Of a stretch of 11,921 bases of DNA, positions 1 through 6,923 are shown in pieces. The DNA comes from an uncultured Eubacteriales bacterium (GTDB lineage Bacteria > Bacillota_A > Clostridia > Oscillospirales > Acutalibacteraceae). A program made the translations under genes and the position numbers. Each line of letters begins with the position of its first letter. Within the stretch, counting starts at the first letter, position 1. A model generated the notes under the pieces. It was not told the DNA's origin. It made no database searches and worked only from the letters and a program-made list of their open reading frames with translations. The stretch is taken from contig CAKSGI010000047.1 in assembly GCA_934454005.1 (NCBI GenBank), positions 1 through 11,921 of the forward strand, written 5' to 3'.

Positions 1-1
1 A

Positions 2-1105
2 GGTGAAAGATATAGTGGTATAGTTGATTGTGTCCTTACATTTGAGGAACTATCAAGATGGCTAGAATCACAAAAAATTAAACTTGATCTTGGTAAAGAT
101 ATTAAAGAAAAGAGTAAAACGAGACTTTTTCCGACAACTGGTGGAATATTAAAGACCATGAATTGCGAACAAAATGATTATAGTTACATAGCTATAGATG
201 GGATCAGAAATTGCATAGCAGCATTAAAAGATATAGAATTAGGAAATTTATCTCGTTGTTTTATAGAAATGTCTTCATGTATAGGGAGCTGCATAGGTGG
301 TCCAGTTATGGAAAAATTTCACAATTCTCCTATTAGAGATTATCAGCAAATTATTTCTTATGCAGGTAAATACGATTTTGACGTTGAATTATTAGATGAT
401 AGTTTAATAAAGAGGAAACATACATCGCTTGAAACTAAAAAGATATTGCCTGGAAAAATAGAGATTAAGGCTATATTAAAAAAAATGGGAAAAATAAAAC
501 CTGGAGATGAGTTAAATTGTGGTTCGTGTGGATATGATACTTGTAGAGAAAAAGCTATAGCTGTTTATCAACACAAAGCTAATTTATCTATGTGTTTACC
601 TTTTTTAAAAGAGAAAGCTGAAAGTTTTTCAGATAATATTGTTAAAAATAGTCAAAATGGAATCATAGTTCTTAATGAAGATTTAGAAGTACAACAAATT
701 AATAAATCTGCACTTGAAATTATAAACATTAAAAATGAATCTAATATTCTTGGAGACCAAGTAGTGAGGATACTTGATCCTAAAATATTTATGGACGTTA
801 AAAATAGTGGTAAAAGTGTAGTTAATAAGAAAGTTTATTTAGCAGAGTATAAAAAATATATCGAAGAAACCGTAAATTATGATAAGGAATATCATGTAAT
901 TACTTGTATAATGAAAGATATAACCAAAGAAGAAACAGAAAAAGAGAAAAAAGAACTAATAAGTCAGAATACTATTAAAACAGCTGATAAGGTTGTAGAT
1001 AAACAGATGAGAGTTGTTCAAGAAATTGCTTCTCTTTTAGGTGAAACAGCTGCAGAGACTAAAATTGCTCTCACAAAACTCAAGGAGTCGATAACTGATG
1101 AATAA
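2..1105 (+). CDS. Sensory-type [FeFe]-hydrogenase with PAS domain, C-terminal part (5' end outside window)
   Basis: The reading frame is open from the first codon of the window, so the methionine at 158 is internal and the gene starts upstream. About 367 residues are visible. The start resembles the segment after the second H-cluster motif (VDCVLTFEEL). The third H-cluster motif follows, EMSSCIGSCIGG, with cysteines at window residues 93 and 97. Next is a small 4Fe-4S domain with the C-x2-CG-x3-C...C pattern (cysteines 173, 176, 181, 198). A PAS domain spans roughly 207-307, and a charged helical tail contains the string EIASLLGETAAETK. From family knowledge, this order (hydrogenase, FeS, PAS) marks the putatively sensory group C hydrogenases, not a catabolic enzyme. 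The last 8 bases overlap the phosphatase gene, implying translational coupling. The first two H-cluster motifs cannot be checked here. Function in H2 or redox sensing is inferred. Confidence 0.88.
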   Translation, partial: GERYSGIVDCVLTFEELSRWLESQKIKLDLGKDIKEKSKTRLFPTTGGILKTMNCEQNDYSYIAIDGIRNCIAALKDIELGNLSRCFIEMSSCIGSCIGGPVMEKFHNSPIRDYQQIISYAGKYDFDVELLDDSLIKRKHTSLETKKILPGKIEIKAILKKMGKIKPGDELNCGSCGYDTCREKAIAVYQHKANLSMCLPFLKEKAESFSDNIVKNSQNGIIVLNEDLEVQQINKSALEIINIKNESNILGDQVVRILDPKIFMDVKNSGKSVVNKKVYLAEYKKYIEETVNYDKEYHVITCIMKDITKEETEKEKKELISQNTIKTADKVVDKQMRVVQEIASLLGETAAETKIALTKLKESITDE

Positions 1106-2270
1106 TCTCTGTGTTGATGTTGGGTATAGAAGTTTAAATAAATATTCAGAGCAACTTTGTGGGGATCATATTGAAATTGTTAATTTTGACGAAAATTCTA
1201 AAGTTATAGTATTAGCTGATGGCCTAGGAAGTGGAGTGAAGGCAAGTATCCTTTCAACGCTAACATCTAAAATAATTTCAACTATGATAGCAAATGGCAT
1301 GAGTGTTGAGGACTGTGTTTCTGCAGTTGCAGATACTCTTCCTGTTTGTTCTGAAAGAAATGTTGCATATTCTACTTTTACAATTATTAAGATTATAAAT
1401 AATGAAGAGGCTGAAATAATTCAGTACGATAATCCTTTTGTAATTTTATTTAGAGATGGAGAAAACGTTGAGTTTTTAAAAACAGAAATAAATATTGGTG
1501 GTAAAACTATTTATAAATCTAGAATAGAGTTAATGGAAAATGATTTATTTATCACTGTAAGTGATGGGGCAATATATGCAGGAGATGAACCTACTTTAAA
1601 CTTTAAGTGGCAAAGAGAAGATATTATATCCTTTATGAAGACATTTTATGGAGTTGGTTTTACAGCTAAAACATTAACAACTATTCTTATCGATGAATGT
1701 AATAAACTCTATAAAAGAAAACCTAAGGATGATACTACTGTATGCACTATAAAAGTACGTAAACGTAATCCAGTTAATTTATTGATTGGCCCACCAGAAA
1801 ATAAAGAGGACTGTTATAAAATGATGTCGATTTTTTTCTCTAAAAAAGGTAAACACATTATATGTGGTGGAACAACGTCATCTATTGCTGCTGAGTTTTT
1901 AAATAAACCATTATTACCTCAGCACGATTCTTCAGACTCTCAAATCCCTCCGACTTCCTATATTGAGGGAGTCGACTTAGTAACAGAGGGAGTAGTTACT
2001 ATTAGCAGGGTTTTAGATTATGCAAAAGATTATTTAAACGATAATGAATCATATAAAAAATGGTGTTATGAGAAAGATGGAGCATCTCAAATAGCAAGAA
2101 TGCTTTTTGAAGATGCAACCGATATTAATTTTTTTGTAGGAAAAGCGGTCAATAGTGCACATCAAGATCCTAGTTTATCAATTAATTTTAATGTTAAAAT
2201 GCATATACTTAAAGAGTTAACTGATTGTTTAAAAAAAATCGGAAAGTATATAAAAGTTAGTTATTTTTAG
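1098..2270 (+). CDS. SpoIIE/PP2C-type serine phosphatase linked to sensory hydrogenase
   Basis: This 390-residue protein is probably a cytoplasmic metal-dependent phosphatase. Metal-binding motifs are visible: GD at 22-23, ADGLGSG with Asp41, SDG at 155-157, and DDTT at 211-214. These mark the SpoIIE/PP2C fold over about residues 1-222. A second part (about 225-390) holds GPP, ICGGTTSSIAAEF, IEGVDLVTEGVVT and FFVGKAVNSAHQ. I recall this extension from phosphatases that sit beside group C hydrogenases; its function is unknown to me. ATG 1098 is chosen because AAGGAG lies at 1082-1087, ten bases upstream and inside the previous gene, giving an 8-base overlap. No transmembrane segment is evident. 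The likely role is to turn the state of the upstream PAS hydrogenase into dephosphorylation of a partner protein. That partner is not encoded in the window. Confidence 0.88.
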   Translation: MNNLCVDVGYRSLNKYSEQLCGDHIEIVNFDENSKVIVLADGLGSGVKASILSTLTSKIISTMIANGMSVEDCVSAVADTLPVCSERNVAYSTFTIIKIINNEEAEIIQYDNPFVILFRDGENVEFLKTEINIGGKTIYKSRIELMENDLFITVSDGAIYAGDEPTLNFKWQREDIISFMKTFYGVGFTAKTLTTILIDECNKLYKRKPKDDTTVCTIKVRKRNPVNLLIGPPENKEDCYKMMSIFFSKKGKHIICGGTTSSIAAEFLNKPLLPQHDSSDSQIPPTSYIEGVDLVTEGVVTISRVLDYAKDYLNDNESYKKWCYEKDGASQIARMLFEDATDINFFVGKAVNSAHQDPSLSINFNVKMHILKELTDCLKKIGKYIKVSYF

Positions 2271-2284
2271 AAAGGGGTAAAATT

Positions 2285-3724
2285 ATGAGAAAGTTTGATA
2301 CAAAAGTACAACATTTAAAGTATAAAGTATTGCGTGAAGTTGCAAGGCAAGCTTTTAATGATAAACTTTTAGAAAAAGTTACAGATATTCCTAAAATGCT
2401 TGTACCAGGAAAAGATGCTACAATGAGATGTTGTGTATATAAGGAACGAGCGATTTTATCTGAACGTGTAAAACTTGCAATGGGTGGGGATTCTAGTAAT
2501 CCAAATGTTATAGAAGTTATAGATATTGCATGTGATGAATGTCCTATGGGAGGATATGAGGTTACAAATGCATGTAGAGGATGTATAGCACACAGGTGTG
2601 AAGACGTATGTAAGTTTGGAGCAATTTCTTTTGATAGAGATCAAAAGGCTTATATAGACAAATCTAAATGTGTTGGATGCGGAAAATGTTCAAAAGTTTG
2701 TCCATACACTGCAATAACTAATAATAAAAGGCCTTGTGAAAATTCATGCAAAATAAAGGCTATTTCTATGAACGAAACTAAGGTTGCATCTATAGATAAT
2801 AATAAATGTATTTCTTGTGGTGCTTGTGTATATCAATGTCCGTTTGGCGCCATTATGGATAAATCATTTATATTAAATGTAATAGATTTAATAAAGAAAA
2901 GTAATAAAAATAAAAATTATAAAGTTTACGCAGTCGTTGCACCATCTATATCTAGTCAATTCAAATATGCAAAGTTAGGACAAGTAATTAGCGGCATTAA
3001 AAAATTAGGGTTTTTTAATATTGTTGAAGCGGCTTTGGGTGCCGATATGGTATCATATGAAGAATCTAAAGAACTTTATGAAAAGGGATTTTTAACTAGT
3101 TCGTGTTGTCCAGCATTTGTTGAGTATGTAAAAAAACAATTTCCGGATTTGTCTAAACATATCTCTCATAATCTTTCTCCAGCAGCAACAATATCTAAGT
3201 ACATAAAAGAAACTTATCCAGACTCAAAGATAGTGTTTATAGGGCCGTGTACTGCTAAAAAAATGGAATTTCAAAAAGAAAAAATAAAACATTATATTGA
3301 TAGCGTTATTACTTTTGAAGAACTTCAAGCATTATTTGATAGTAGAGACATAGATATAACTGAGTTGAATGAGGAACCACTAGATAATGCTACATACTTT
3401 GGTCGTATATTTGCACGTAGCGGAGGGTTAGCAGATGCTGTAAAACAAGCGTTAAAAGAGCATTCATTAGAAGATTTTGAATTTAACCCAATTTCATGCA
3501 ATGGTATAGAGGAGTGTAGAACAGCATTATTTAAAAAGGCTAAGAATGTACTACCAAATAATTTTATCGAAGGAATGGCTTGTGTAGGTGGCTGTATTGG
3601 TGGAGCTGGTTGTTTAACTCATGGAGATAAAAATAAAAAGGAAATAGATAAATACGGAGAGGAAGCAATAGAAAAAACTATTTCTGAATCAATATATCCG
3701 AAGAATTTAAATAAAAAAATATAG
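2285..3724 (+). CDS. Monomeric ferredoxin-type [FeFe]-hydrogenase (group B-like)
   Basis: The 479-residue protein is a cytoplasmic iron hydrogenase, expected to couple ferredoxin to 2H+/H2. The N-terminal part is rich in cysteine: CDEC at 83-86, C97-x2-C100-x4-C105-x3-C109, a ferredoxin motif C129-x2-C-x2-C-x3-C139 followed by P, an extra pair at 151 and 155, and a second ferredoxin motif C175-x2-C-x2-C-x3-C185 followed by P. The H-cluster domain starts near 210. It has TSSCCPAF (271-278), GPCTAKKMEF (320-329) and MACVGGCIGGAGC (431-443), supplying all four expected cluster cysteines (275, 322, 433, 437) plus Cys274, the usual proton-relay residue. Length and the N-terminal pattern fit the ferredoxin-type group B enzymes, which are poorly characterised. 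It lies 14 bases after the phosphatase gene, with a ribosome site GGGG at about 2274, and ends at a strong terminator. No HydE, HydF or HydG maturase is in the window. Confidence 0.9.
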   Translation: MRKFDTKVQHLKYKVLREVARQAFNDKLLEKVTDIPKMLVPGKDATMRCCVYKERAILSERVKLAMGGDSSNPNVIEVIDIACDECPMGGYEVTNACRGCIAHRCEDVCKFGAISFDRDQKAYIDKSKCVGCGKCSKVCPYTAITNNKRPCENSCKIKAISMNETKVASIDNNKCISCGACVYQCPFGAIMDKSFILNVIDLIKKSNKNKNYKVYAVVAPSISSQFKYAKLGQVISGIKKLGFFNIVEAALGADMVSYEESKELYEKGFLTSSCCPAFVEYVKKQFPDLSKHISHNLSPAATISKYIKETYPDSKIVFIGPCTAKKMEFQKEKIKHYIDSVITFEELQALFDSRDIDITELNEEPLDNATYFGRIFARSGGLADAVKQALKEHSLEDFEFNPISCNGIEECRTALFKKAKNVLPNNFIEGMACVGGCIGGAGCLTHGDKNKKEIDKYGEEAIEKTISESIYPKNLNKKI

Positions 3725-3734
3725 GTTTATATGA

Positions 3735-3789
3735 AAGAGTGCTATATCAAAATTTCGAAAAGAAATTAAGATTATAGCACTCTTTTTTT
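3735..3789 (+). terminator. Rho-independent terminator of the hydrogenase operon
   Basis: A perfect 12-bp stem, AAGAGTGCTATA at 3735-3746 with TATAGCACTCTT at 3773-3784, is followed by a T run to 3789. A smaller inner stem AATTTC/GAAATT lies in the loop. The structure starts 11 bases after the hydrogenase stop codon. Its T tract works for the + strand. On the other strand the stem is followed only by a weak TTTC, so it may serve the convergent cysteine-rich gene poorly. Confidence 0.93.
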
Positions 3790-3794
3790 ATTGT

Positions 3795-4130
3795 TTATTC
3801 AAAATCTTTTTTATCACAATCACAGCCGCAACTTATATCACTTTCACCAACACAAGCAGTTACATTGTAAATAATTGGTATCTTAATACATAATTTTTGA
3901 GAAATAGTTATTTCATAGGCTTTTATAAAGTGATTTTCTTTACAGCATACAATTGGTTCTCCACAGCATTCAGTTTCTATTTCTCCAATTGTTGCGGATG
4001 GTTTAAGTTCTACTGATGCATTAATATCTACATATTGACGTGCAACTTCAGAACAATCGTTTGAGGTATTGCATTCACATGACTCCGGTTTATCCGAAGG
4101 TGGGCAATATGAACTATTTTCTAACTCCAT
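3795..4130 (-). CDS. Cysteine-rich small protein, possible spore-coat-like
   Basis: This 111-residue protein has 13 cysteines, arranged as singles and as CC pairs (ETECCGEP, VCCKE) with a C-terminal CGCDC. The middle holds a beta-strand-like motif ITISQKLCIKIPIIY followed by NVTACVGE. I recall similar strings (ITQ-[KR]-[IL]-C-[VF]-E-[IV]-P) in small cysteine-rich clostridial proteins, some thought to be spore-associated, but I cannot assign a named family with certainty. There is no signal peptide or membrane segment. The start at 4130 is supported by a very strong AAGGAGG at 4138-4144, seven bases upstream. That site lies inside the 3' end of a decayed paralogue whose stop codon overlaps this start. 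The gene is convergent with the hydrogenase operon. Metal binding or disulfide cross-linking are possible roles, but both are inference. Confidence 0.75.
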   Translation of the reverse strand: MELENSSYCPPSDKPESCECNTSNDCSEVARQYVDINASVELKPSATIGEIETECCGEPIVCCKENHFIKAYEITISQKLCIKIPIIYNVTACVGESDISCGCDCDKKDFE

Positions 4131-4471
4131 TGTATATCCTCCTTATCATCTTTGCAGTTTGTGCAAATATCATTTATTGATGCACCTAGACAATCAACAT
4201 AAATTTTGCCAACATCTGCTGTTGCGCCGAATTTGACAGGGATCTCAAAACAAAAAGTTTAGATAATTATAAAAGCACATGTTCCATTTTTTATCTATAC
4301 ATATTGGTATATCACCAGATTTAACAACCGTGTTGTCACAATGTGAGCAAAAGGTTTTACAGTAACTGGAAAACAAATGCTAACTCGTTGATATCCTACA
4401 GCAGGACATGTCTGATTGTCTAATTCGGAATTTGTAATTTAGAAAGTATTTCGGTTTACAAAGTCTGGCAT
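4121..4471 (-). pseudogene. Decayed paralogue of the adjacent cysteine-rich protein
   Basis: From ATG 4471 a single frame of 117 codons runs to TAG at 4121-4123, but it is broken. TAA occurs at codon 11 (4439-4441) and again at codon 71 (4259-4261), where the intact gene has Gln in the SQKLC motif; CAA to TAA explains this. TAG at codon 59 (4295-4297) falls in a stretch (about 4290-4345) where another frame reads better (HCDNTVVKSGDIPIC). That suggests two compensating frameshifts, one near an A6 run at about 4288-4294. Matches to the neighbour are clear: FPVTVKPFA against VELKPSATI, and FCFEIPVKFGATADVG against LCIKIPIIYNVTACVG. The ATG still has AAAGGA at 4481-4486, nine bases upstream. The old stop overlaps the start of the intact gene by 8-10 bases, so the pair was once coupled. 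Confidence 0.75.
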
Positions 4472-4510
4472 ACTAGTTTTTCCTTTATATATAATAAAGG
4501 ATTCAATATT

Positions 4511-4519
4511 TATAATATG
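4511..4519 (-). promoter_or_regulatory. Possible sporulation-type (sigma K-like) -10 element for the cysteine-rich pair
   Basis: On the minus strand CATATTATA matches the sigma-K -10 pattern CATANNNTA. An AC dinucleotide lies 17 bases upstream, and the element is about 40 bases before ATG 4471. In such AT-rich DNA a chance match is quite possible. It is offered because the downstream protein type could be spore-related. Confidence 0.25.
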
Positions 4520-4564
4520 AAAAGGTCTTATTATGTGTTAAAATAAGCAAAATATATAAAAATA

Positions 4565-4593
4565 TTGAACTTTTAGCAAAAAACATATATAAT
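4565..4593 (+). promoter_or_regulatory. Sigma-A promoter for the oxidoreductase gene at 4749
   Basis: TTGAAC at 4565-4570 and TATAAT at 4588-4593 are separated by exactly 17 bases, a near-consensus vegetative promoter. Transcription would begin near 4600, leaving an untranslated leader of roughly 150 bases before the ATG at 4749. Confidence 0.7.
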
Positions 4594-4634
4594 ATAGTTG
4601 ATAAATTAAATATTGAAGGATGAAATTACATTAT

Positions 4635-4716
4635 ATTTTGCTATGAATAAAAATTTATTATAAGTTTAAAATAGAAAATATAAGTAATTTTAAACGTAGG
4701 CTTTGTATAGCAAAAT
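4635..4716 (+). promoter_or_regulatory. Possible structured 5' leader RNA upstream of the oxidoreductase
   Basis: Two nested perfect inverted repeats lie between the predicted transcription start (about 4600) and the start codon. The outer stem is ATTTTGCTAT (4635-4644) with ATAGCAAAAT (4707-4716). The inner stem is GTTTAAAAT (4664-4672) with ATTTTAAAC (4687-4695). The ribosome site AAGGAGA (4733-4739) lies 16 bases after the outer stem. The segment does not match a riboswitch class I recognise: no T-box sequence and no T tract that would make an intrinsic terminator. AT richness makes short repeats common, so a structured RNA is a hypothesis. Confidence 0.35.
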
Positions 4717-4748
4717 CGTAAAAAATAATTATTAAGGAGATTGATGTT

Positions 4749-5822
4749 ATGGAAAAGAAAATCAGGGTAGCACAATATGGATGTGGAAAAATGTCTAAAT
4801 ATACTATGCGTTATGTATACGAAAAAGGGGCAGAAATTGTTGCTGCTTTTGACATTAATCCAGAAGTTATAGGAAAAGACATCGGAAATATTATAGGTTC
4901 GGAAAAAAAGGGAATTATAGTTGAAAATGTAGATAATGCAGGTGAAATATTAGCTAAAACTAAACCTGATGTATGCATTATTACAACTATGAGCCTTATT
5001 TCTGATGTTAAGGATGCTTTTAAAGTTTGCGCCGAGAATGGAGTAAATGCTATTAGTACTTGCGAAGAAGCTTTTTATCCGTGGAATTCATCTGAATCAA
5101 TTACAAAAGAATTAGACGAAATAGCTAAAAGAAACAATTGTACGCTGTGTGGTTCTGGATATCAGGATGTATTTTGGGGAAATTTAATAGCAACTTTAGC
5201 AGGGGCTACACATAATATAACTAAAATAAAAGGAAAGTCGAGTTATAATGTGGAAGATTATGGTATTGCTTTAGCTAAAGTGCATGGTGCTGGGTTGGAT
5301 TTAGAGACTTTTGAAAAAGAAATTGCCTCATCTGATAATATATCCGTCGAAGAACGCACGGAACTTATTAAAAAAGGTGAATTTTTGCCATCATATATGT
5401 GGACAGTTAATGGCTGGTTATGTGATAGGTTGGGTTTAACTGTAAAAAGTCAAATTCAAAAGTGTATACCTCATACTTATAGTAAGGAGCTTAAGTCTGA
5501 AACTTTAAATATGACAATACCTGCAGGATATGCAACTGGAATGTCTGCAGTAGTTATGACAGAAACAGAGGAGGGAATTACATTAGAAACTGAATGTATA
5601 GGAAAAGTTTATTCCCCAGAAGAGTTTGATCAAAATGATTGGATTATTTATGGAGAACCTGATACTCAAGTTACCATAAACAGGCCACAGACTGTCGAAT
5701 TGACTTGTGCAACTGTTGTTAATAGGATACCAGATCTAATTGATGCTGAACCAGGATATATTACAACTGATAAAATGTGTACCAATAAGTATAGAGTTAA
5801 ATCACTGGATAAATACATTTAA
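4749..5822 (+). CDS. NAD(P)-dependent oxidoreductase, dihydrodipicolinate reductase / 2,4-diaminopentanoate dehydrogenase-like
   Basis: The 357-residue protein opens with a Rossmann nucleotide-binding motif, VAQYGCGKMSKYTMR, with glycines 11 and 13. Then come an acidic strand end AAFD, the conserved GKDIG-x-IIG segment at 42-50, and PDVCIITT at 73-80. The string STCEEAFYPW (103-112) and the later GSGYQDVFWGN are typical of the clostridial proteins usually annotated as dihydrodipicolinate reductase N-terminal domain. Their best-studied relative is 2,4-diaminopentanoate dehydrogenase of ornithine fermentation. The C-terminal part (about 145-357) should be the substrate domain. No other ornithine-pathway gene is nearby, so the substrate is open: it could act on 2,4-diaminopentanoate or a related amino compound. 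The gene stands alone behind its own promoter. ATG 4749 has AAGGAGA at 4733-4739. Confidence 0.75.
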   Translation: MEKKIRVAQYGCGKMSKYTMRYVYEKGAEIVAAFDINPEVIGKDIGNIIGSEKKGIIVENVDNAGEILAKTKPDVCIITTMSLISDVKDAFKVCAENGVNAISTCEEAFYPWNSSESITKELDEIAKRNNCTLCGSGYQDVFWGNLIATLAGATHNITKIKGKSSYNVEDYGIALAKVHGAGLDLETFEKEIASSDNISVEERTELIKKGEFLPSYMWTVNGWLCDRLGLTVKSQIQKCIPHTYSKELKSETLNMTIPAGYATGMSAVVMTETEEGITLETECIGKVYSPEEFDQNDWIIYGEPDTQVTINRPQTVELTCATVVNRIPDLIDAEPGYITTDKMCTNKYRVKSLDKYI

Positions 5823-5847
5823 AATAAGAATTGTTTGTAAGCAATTA

Positions 5848-5902
5848 AATAGACTATAAATACTAGATATTTAAATATAATACATCGTATTTATAGTCTA
5901 TT
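5848..5902. terminator. Long AT-rich hairpin between convergent genes
   Basis: A perfect 15-bp inverted repeat, AATAGACTATAAATA (5848-5862) with TATTTATAGTCTATT (5888-5902), fills the gap between the oxidoreductase and lysR stop codons. The loop holds a 12-base palindrome at 5867-5878. There is no clear T tract on either strand, so it is not a classic intrinsic terminator. Its place between convergent genes still points to transcription termination or transcript 3'-end protection. Confidence 0.5.
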
Positions 5903-5918
5903 ATCAGATTTAAATTAT

Positions 5919-6848
5919 TTAATTATTTTGTTCTAAATCATTTACTACATTTTTTAAGATAGATATAAATTTATCTTCGTTTTTATTAAGCTTATATCCT
6001 TTTTTAAATACAATAATATCGCTATATTGATTACGGCTTATATTACACTTTTTTTGAGTAAGATCAAATTTATCAAGAATTTTTAAAGGAACCGATGATA
6101 CAAACATATAAGATAATGGTATTTCAGATAAAATTTCAAATTGACTTGCCCTTTCGTATATAGTGATATTTTTTTGACTTTTTTGGTTTAAATCTAACTG
6201 TTTTAGTTCTGATAACGGTAAAGAGGGAATAATAGAATCTCCATGAGATATTTTTATATAATTGCTTAAATCATTGCTATTTACAATTTTTTTATTTGAC
6301 AATGGATGTTTTTTGGACATTAAAATAAAATATTCAAAGTTCCATAATGGTTTATATTCAAGGGATTTTTCTTTAATAAAGTTCAGGAAATATTTTTTAT
6401 AAATTGTCTGATAACGTACAATCCCTATATTATCCTCTCCACTAGATACATTTTTTATAGTACGGACTGAATTTGTTTCTCTATAATTAATATCTATATC
6501 GCTATTATTTGAACATAAAGATTTTATAAATTTATGCATTGCATATGATATATAACTTGCCCGTGGAGCAGATATATTGAATTCATTTTCACCTTTTTTC
6601 TTATATAAAGATTCCATTTCCTCTATTTGTGATAGAATATTTTTAGCATAAATTAAAAACACAGATCCTTTTGATGTTGGAATAACTCCTTTCGAAGTTC
6701 TATTAAAAATAGTAATACCAAGATTTTCTTCTAACTCTTTTATAGCCTTACTTAAGTGTGGTTGATTCATATATAGATTTTCTGCAGCCTTCGTAATGGA
6801 TCCTGTTTTTTCCACTTCAATTGCGTATTTTAAATGTAAAGTATTCAT
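5919..6848 (-). CDS. LysR-family transcriptional regulator, divergent from the copper genes
   Basis: The 309-residue protein has the LysR N-terminal winged helix-turn-helix in the first 60 residues: TGSITKAAENLYMNQPHLSK as the helix-turn-helix core, then ELEENLGITIFNR and the PTSKG end. A linker helix and an effector-binding domain (about 90-295) follow. Length is normal for the family. ATG 6848 is preceded by AGAGGT at 6855-6860, six bases away. The gene runs away from copZ/copA, with 150 bases between the two start codons; that is the classic LysR layout in which the regulator controls the divergent gene and itself. Copper operons of Firmicutes normally use CsoR or CopY, so a copper role is inferred from position. 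The effector is unknown, and the effector domain is not cysteine-rich. Confidence 0.88.
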   Translation of the reverse strand: MNTLHLKYAIEVEKTGSITKAAENLYMNQPHLSKAIKELEENLGITIFNRTSKGVIPTSKGSVFLIYAKNILSQIEEMESLYKKKGENEFNISAPRASYISYAMHKFIKSLCSNNSDIDINYRETNSVRTIKNVSSGEDNIGIVRYQTIYKKYFLNFIKEKSLEYKPLWNFEYFILMSKKHPLSNKKIVNSNDLSNYIKISHGDSIIPSLPLSELKQLDLNQKSQKNITIYERASQFEILSEIPLSYMFVSSVPLKILDKFDLTQKKCNISRNQYSDIIVFKKGYKLNKNEDKFISILKNVVNDLEQNN

Positions 6849-6888
6849 TTTTTTACCTCTTATATATTTTACTTAGACTTATATAATA

Positions 6889-6918
6889 ATTATATATCAT
6901 AATAAATACAAAAATCAA
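6889..6918 (-). promoter_or_regulatory. Probable lysR promoter
   Basis: On the minus strand TTGATT (6913-6918) and TATAAT (6889-6894) are 18 bases apart, and the start codon lies about 40 bases further on. A 7-1-7 palindrome ATATAAT-A-ATTATAT (6881-6895) overlaps the -10 box and could be an autoregulatory site, although its AT-only content makes chance likely. Confidence 0.5.
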
Positions 6919-6923
6919 TGTTT

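Noticed and set aside
158..1105. Treating the methionine at 158 as the start of the sensory hydrogenase
   Set aside because: The frame is open to the window edge and the upstream codons encode family-like sequence (VDCVLTFEEL), so the methionine is internal.
2456..2644. Open frame on the minus strand inside the group B-like hydrogenase gene
   Set aside because: It is antisense to a well-supported gene, with no ribosome site and no recognisable protein features.
4121..4471. Stop-codon recoding or programmed frameshifting keeping the upstream cysteine-rich gene alive
   Set aside because: At least two nonsense codons plus two frame changes in 117 codons, with no stimulatory structure seen, fit simple decay far better.
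4600..4748. T-box or other familiar riboswitch in the leader
   Set aside because: No T-box consensus, no intrinsic terminator and no class-specific conserved core could be recognised; only the nested repeats are reported.
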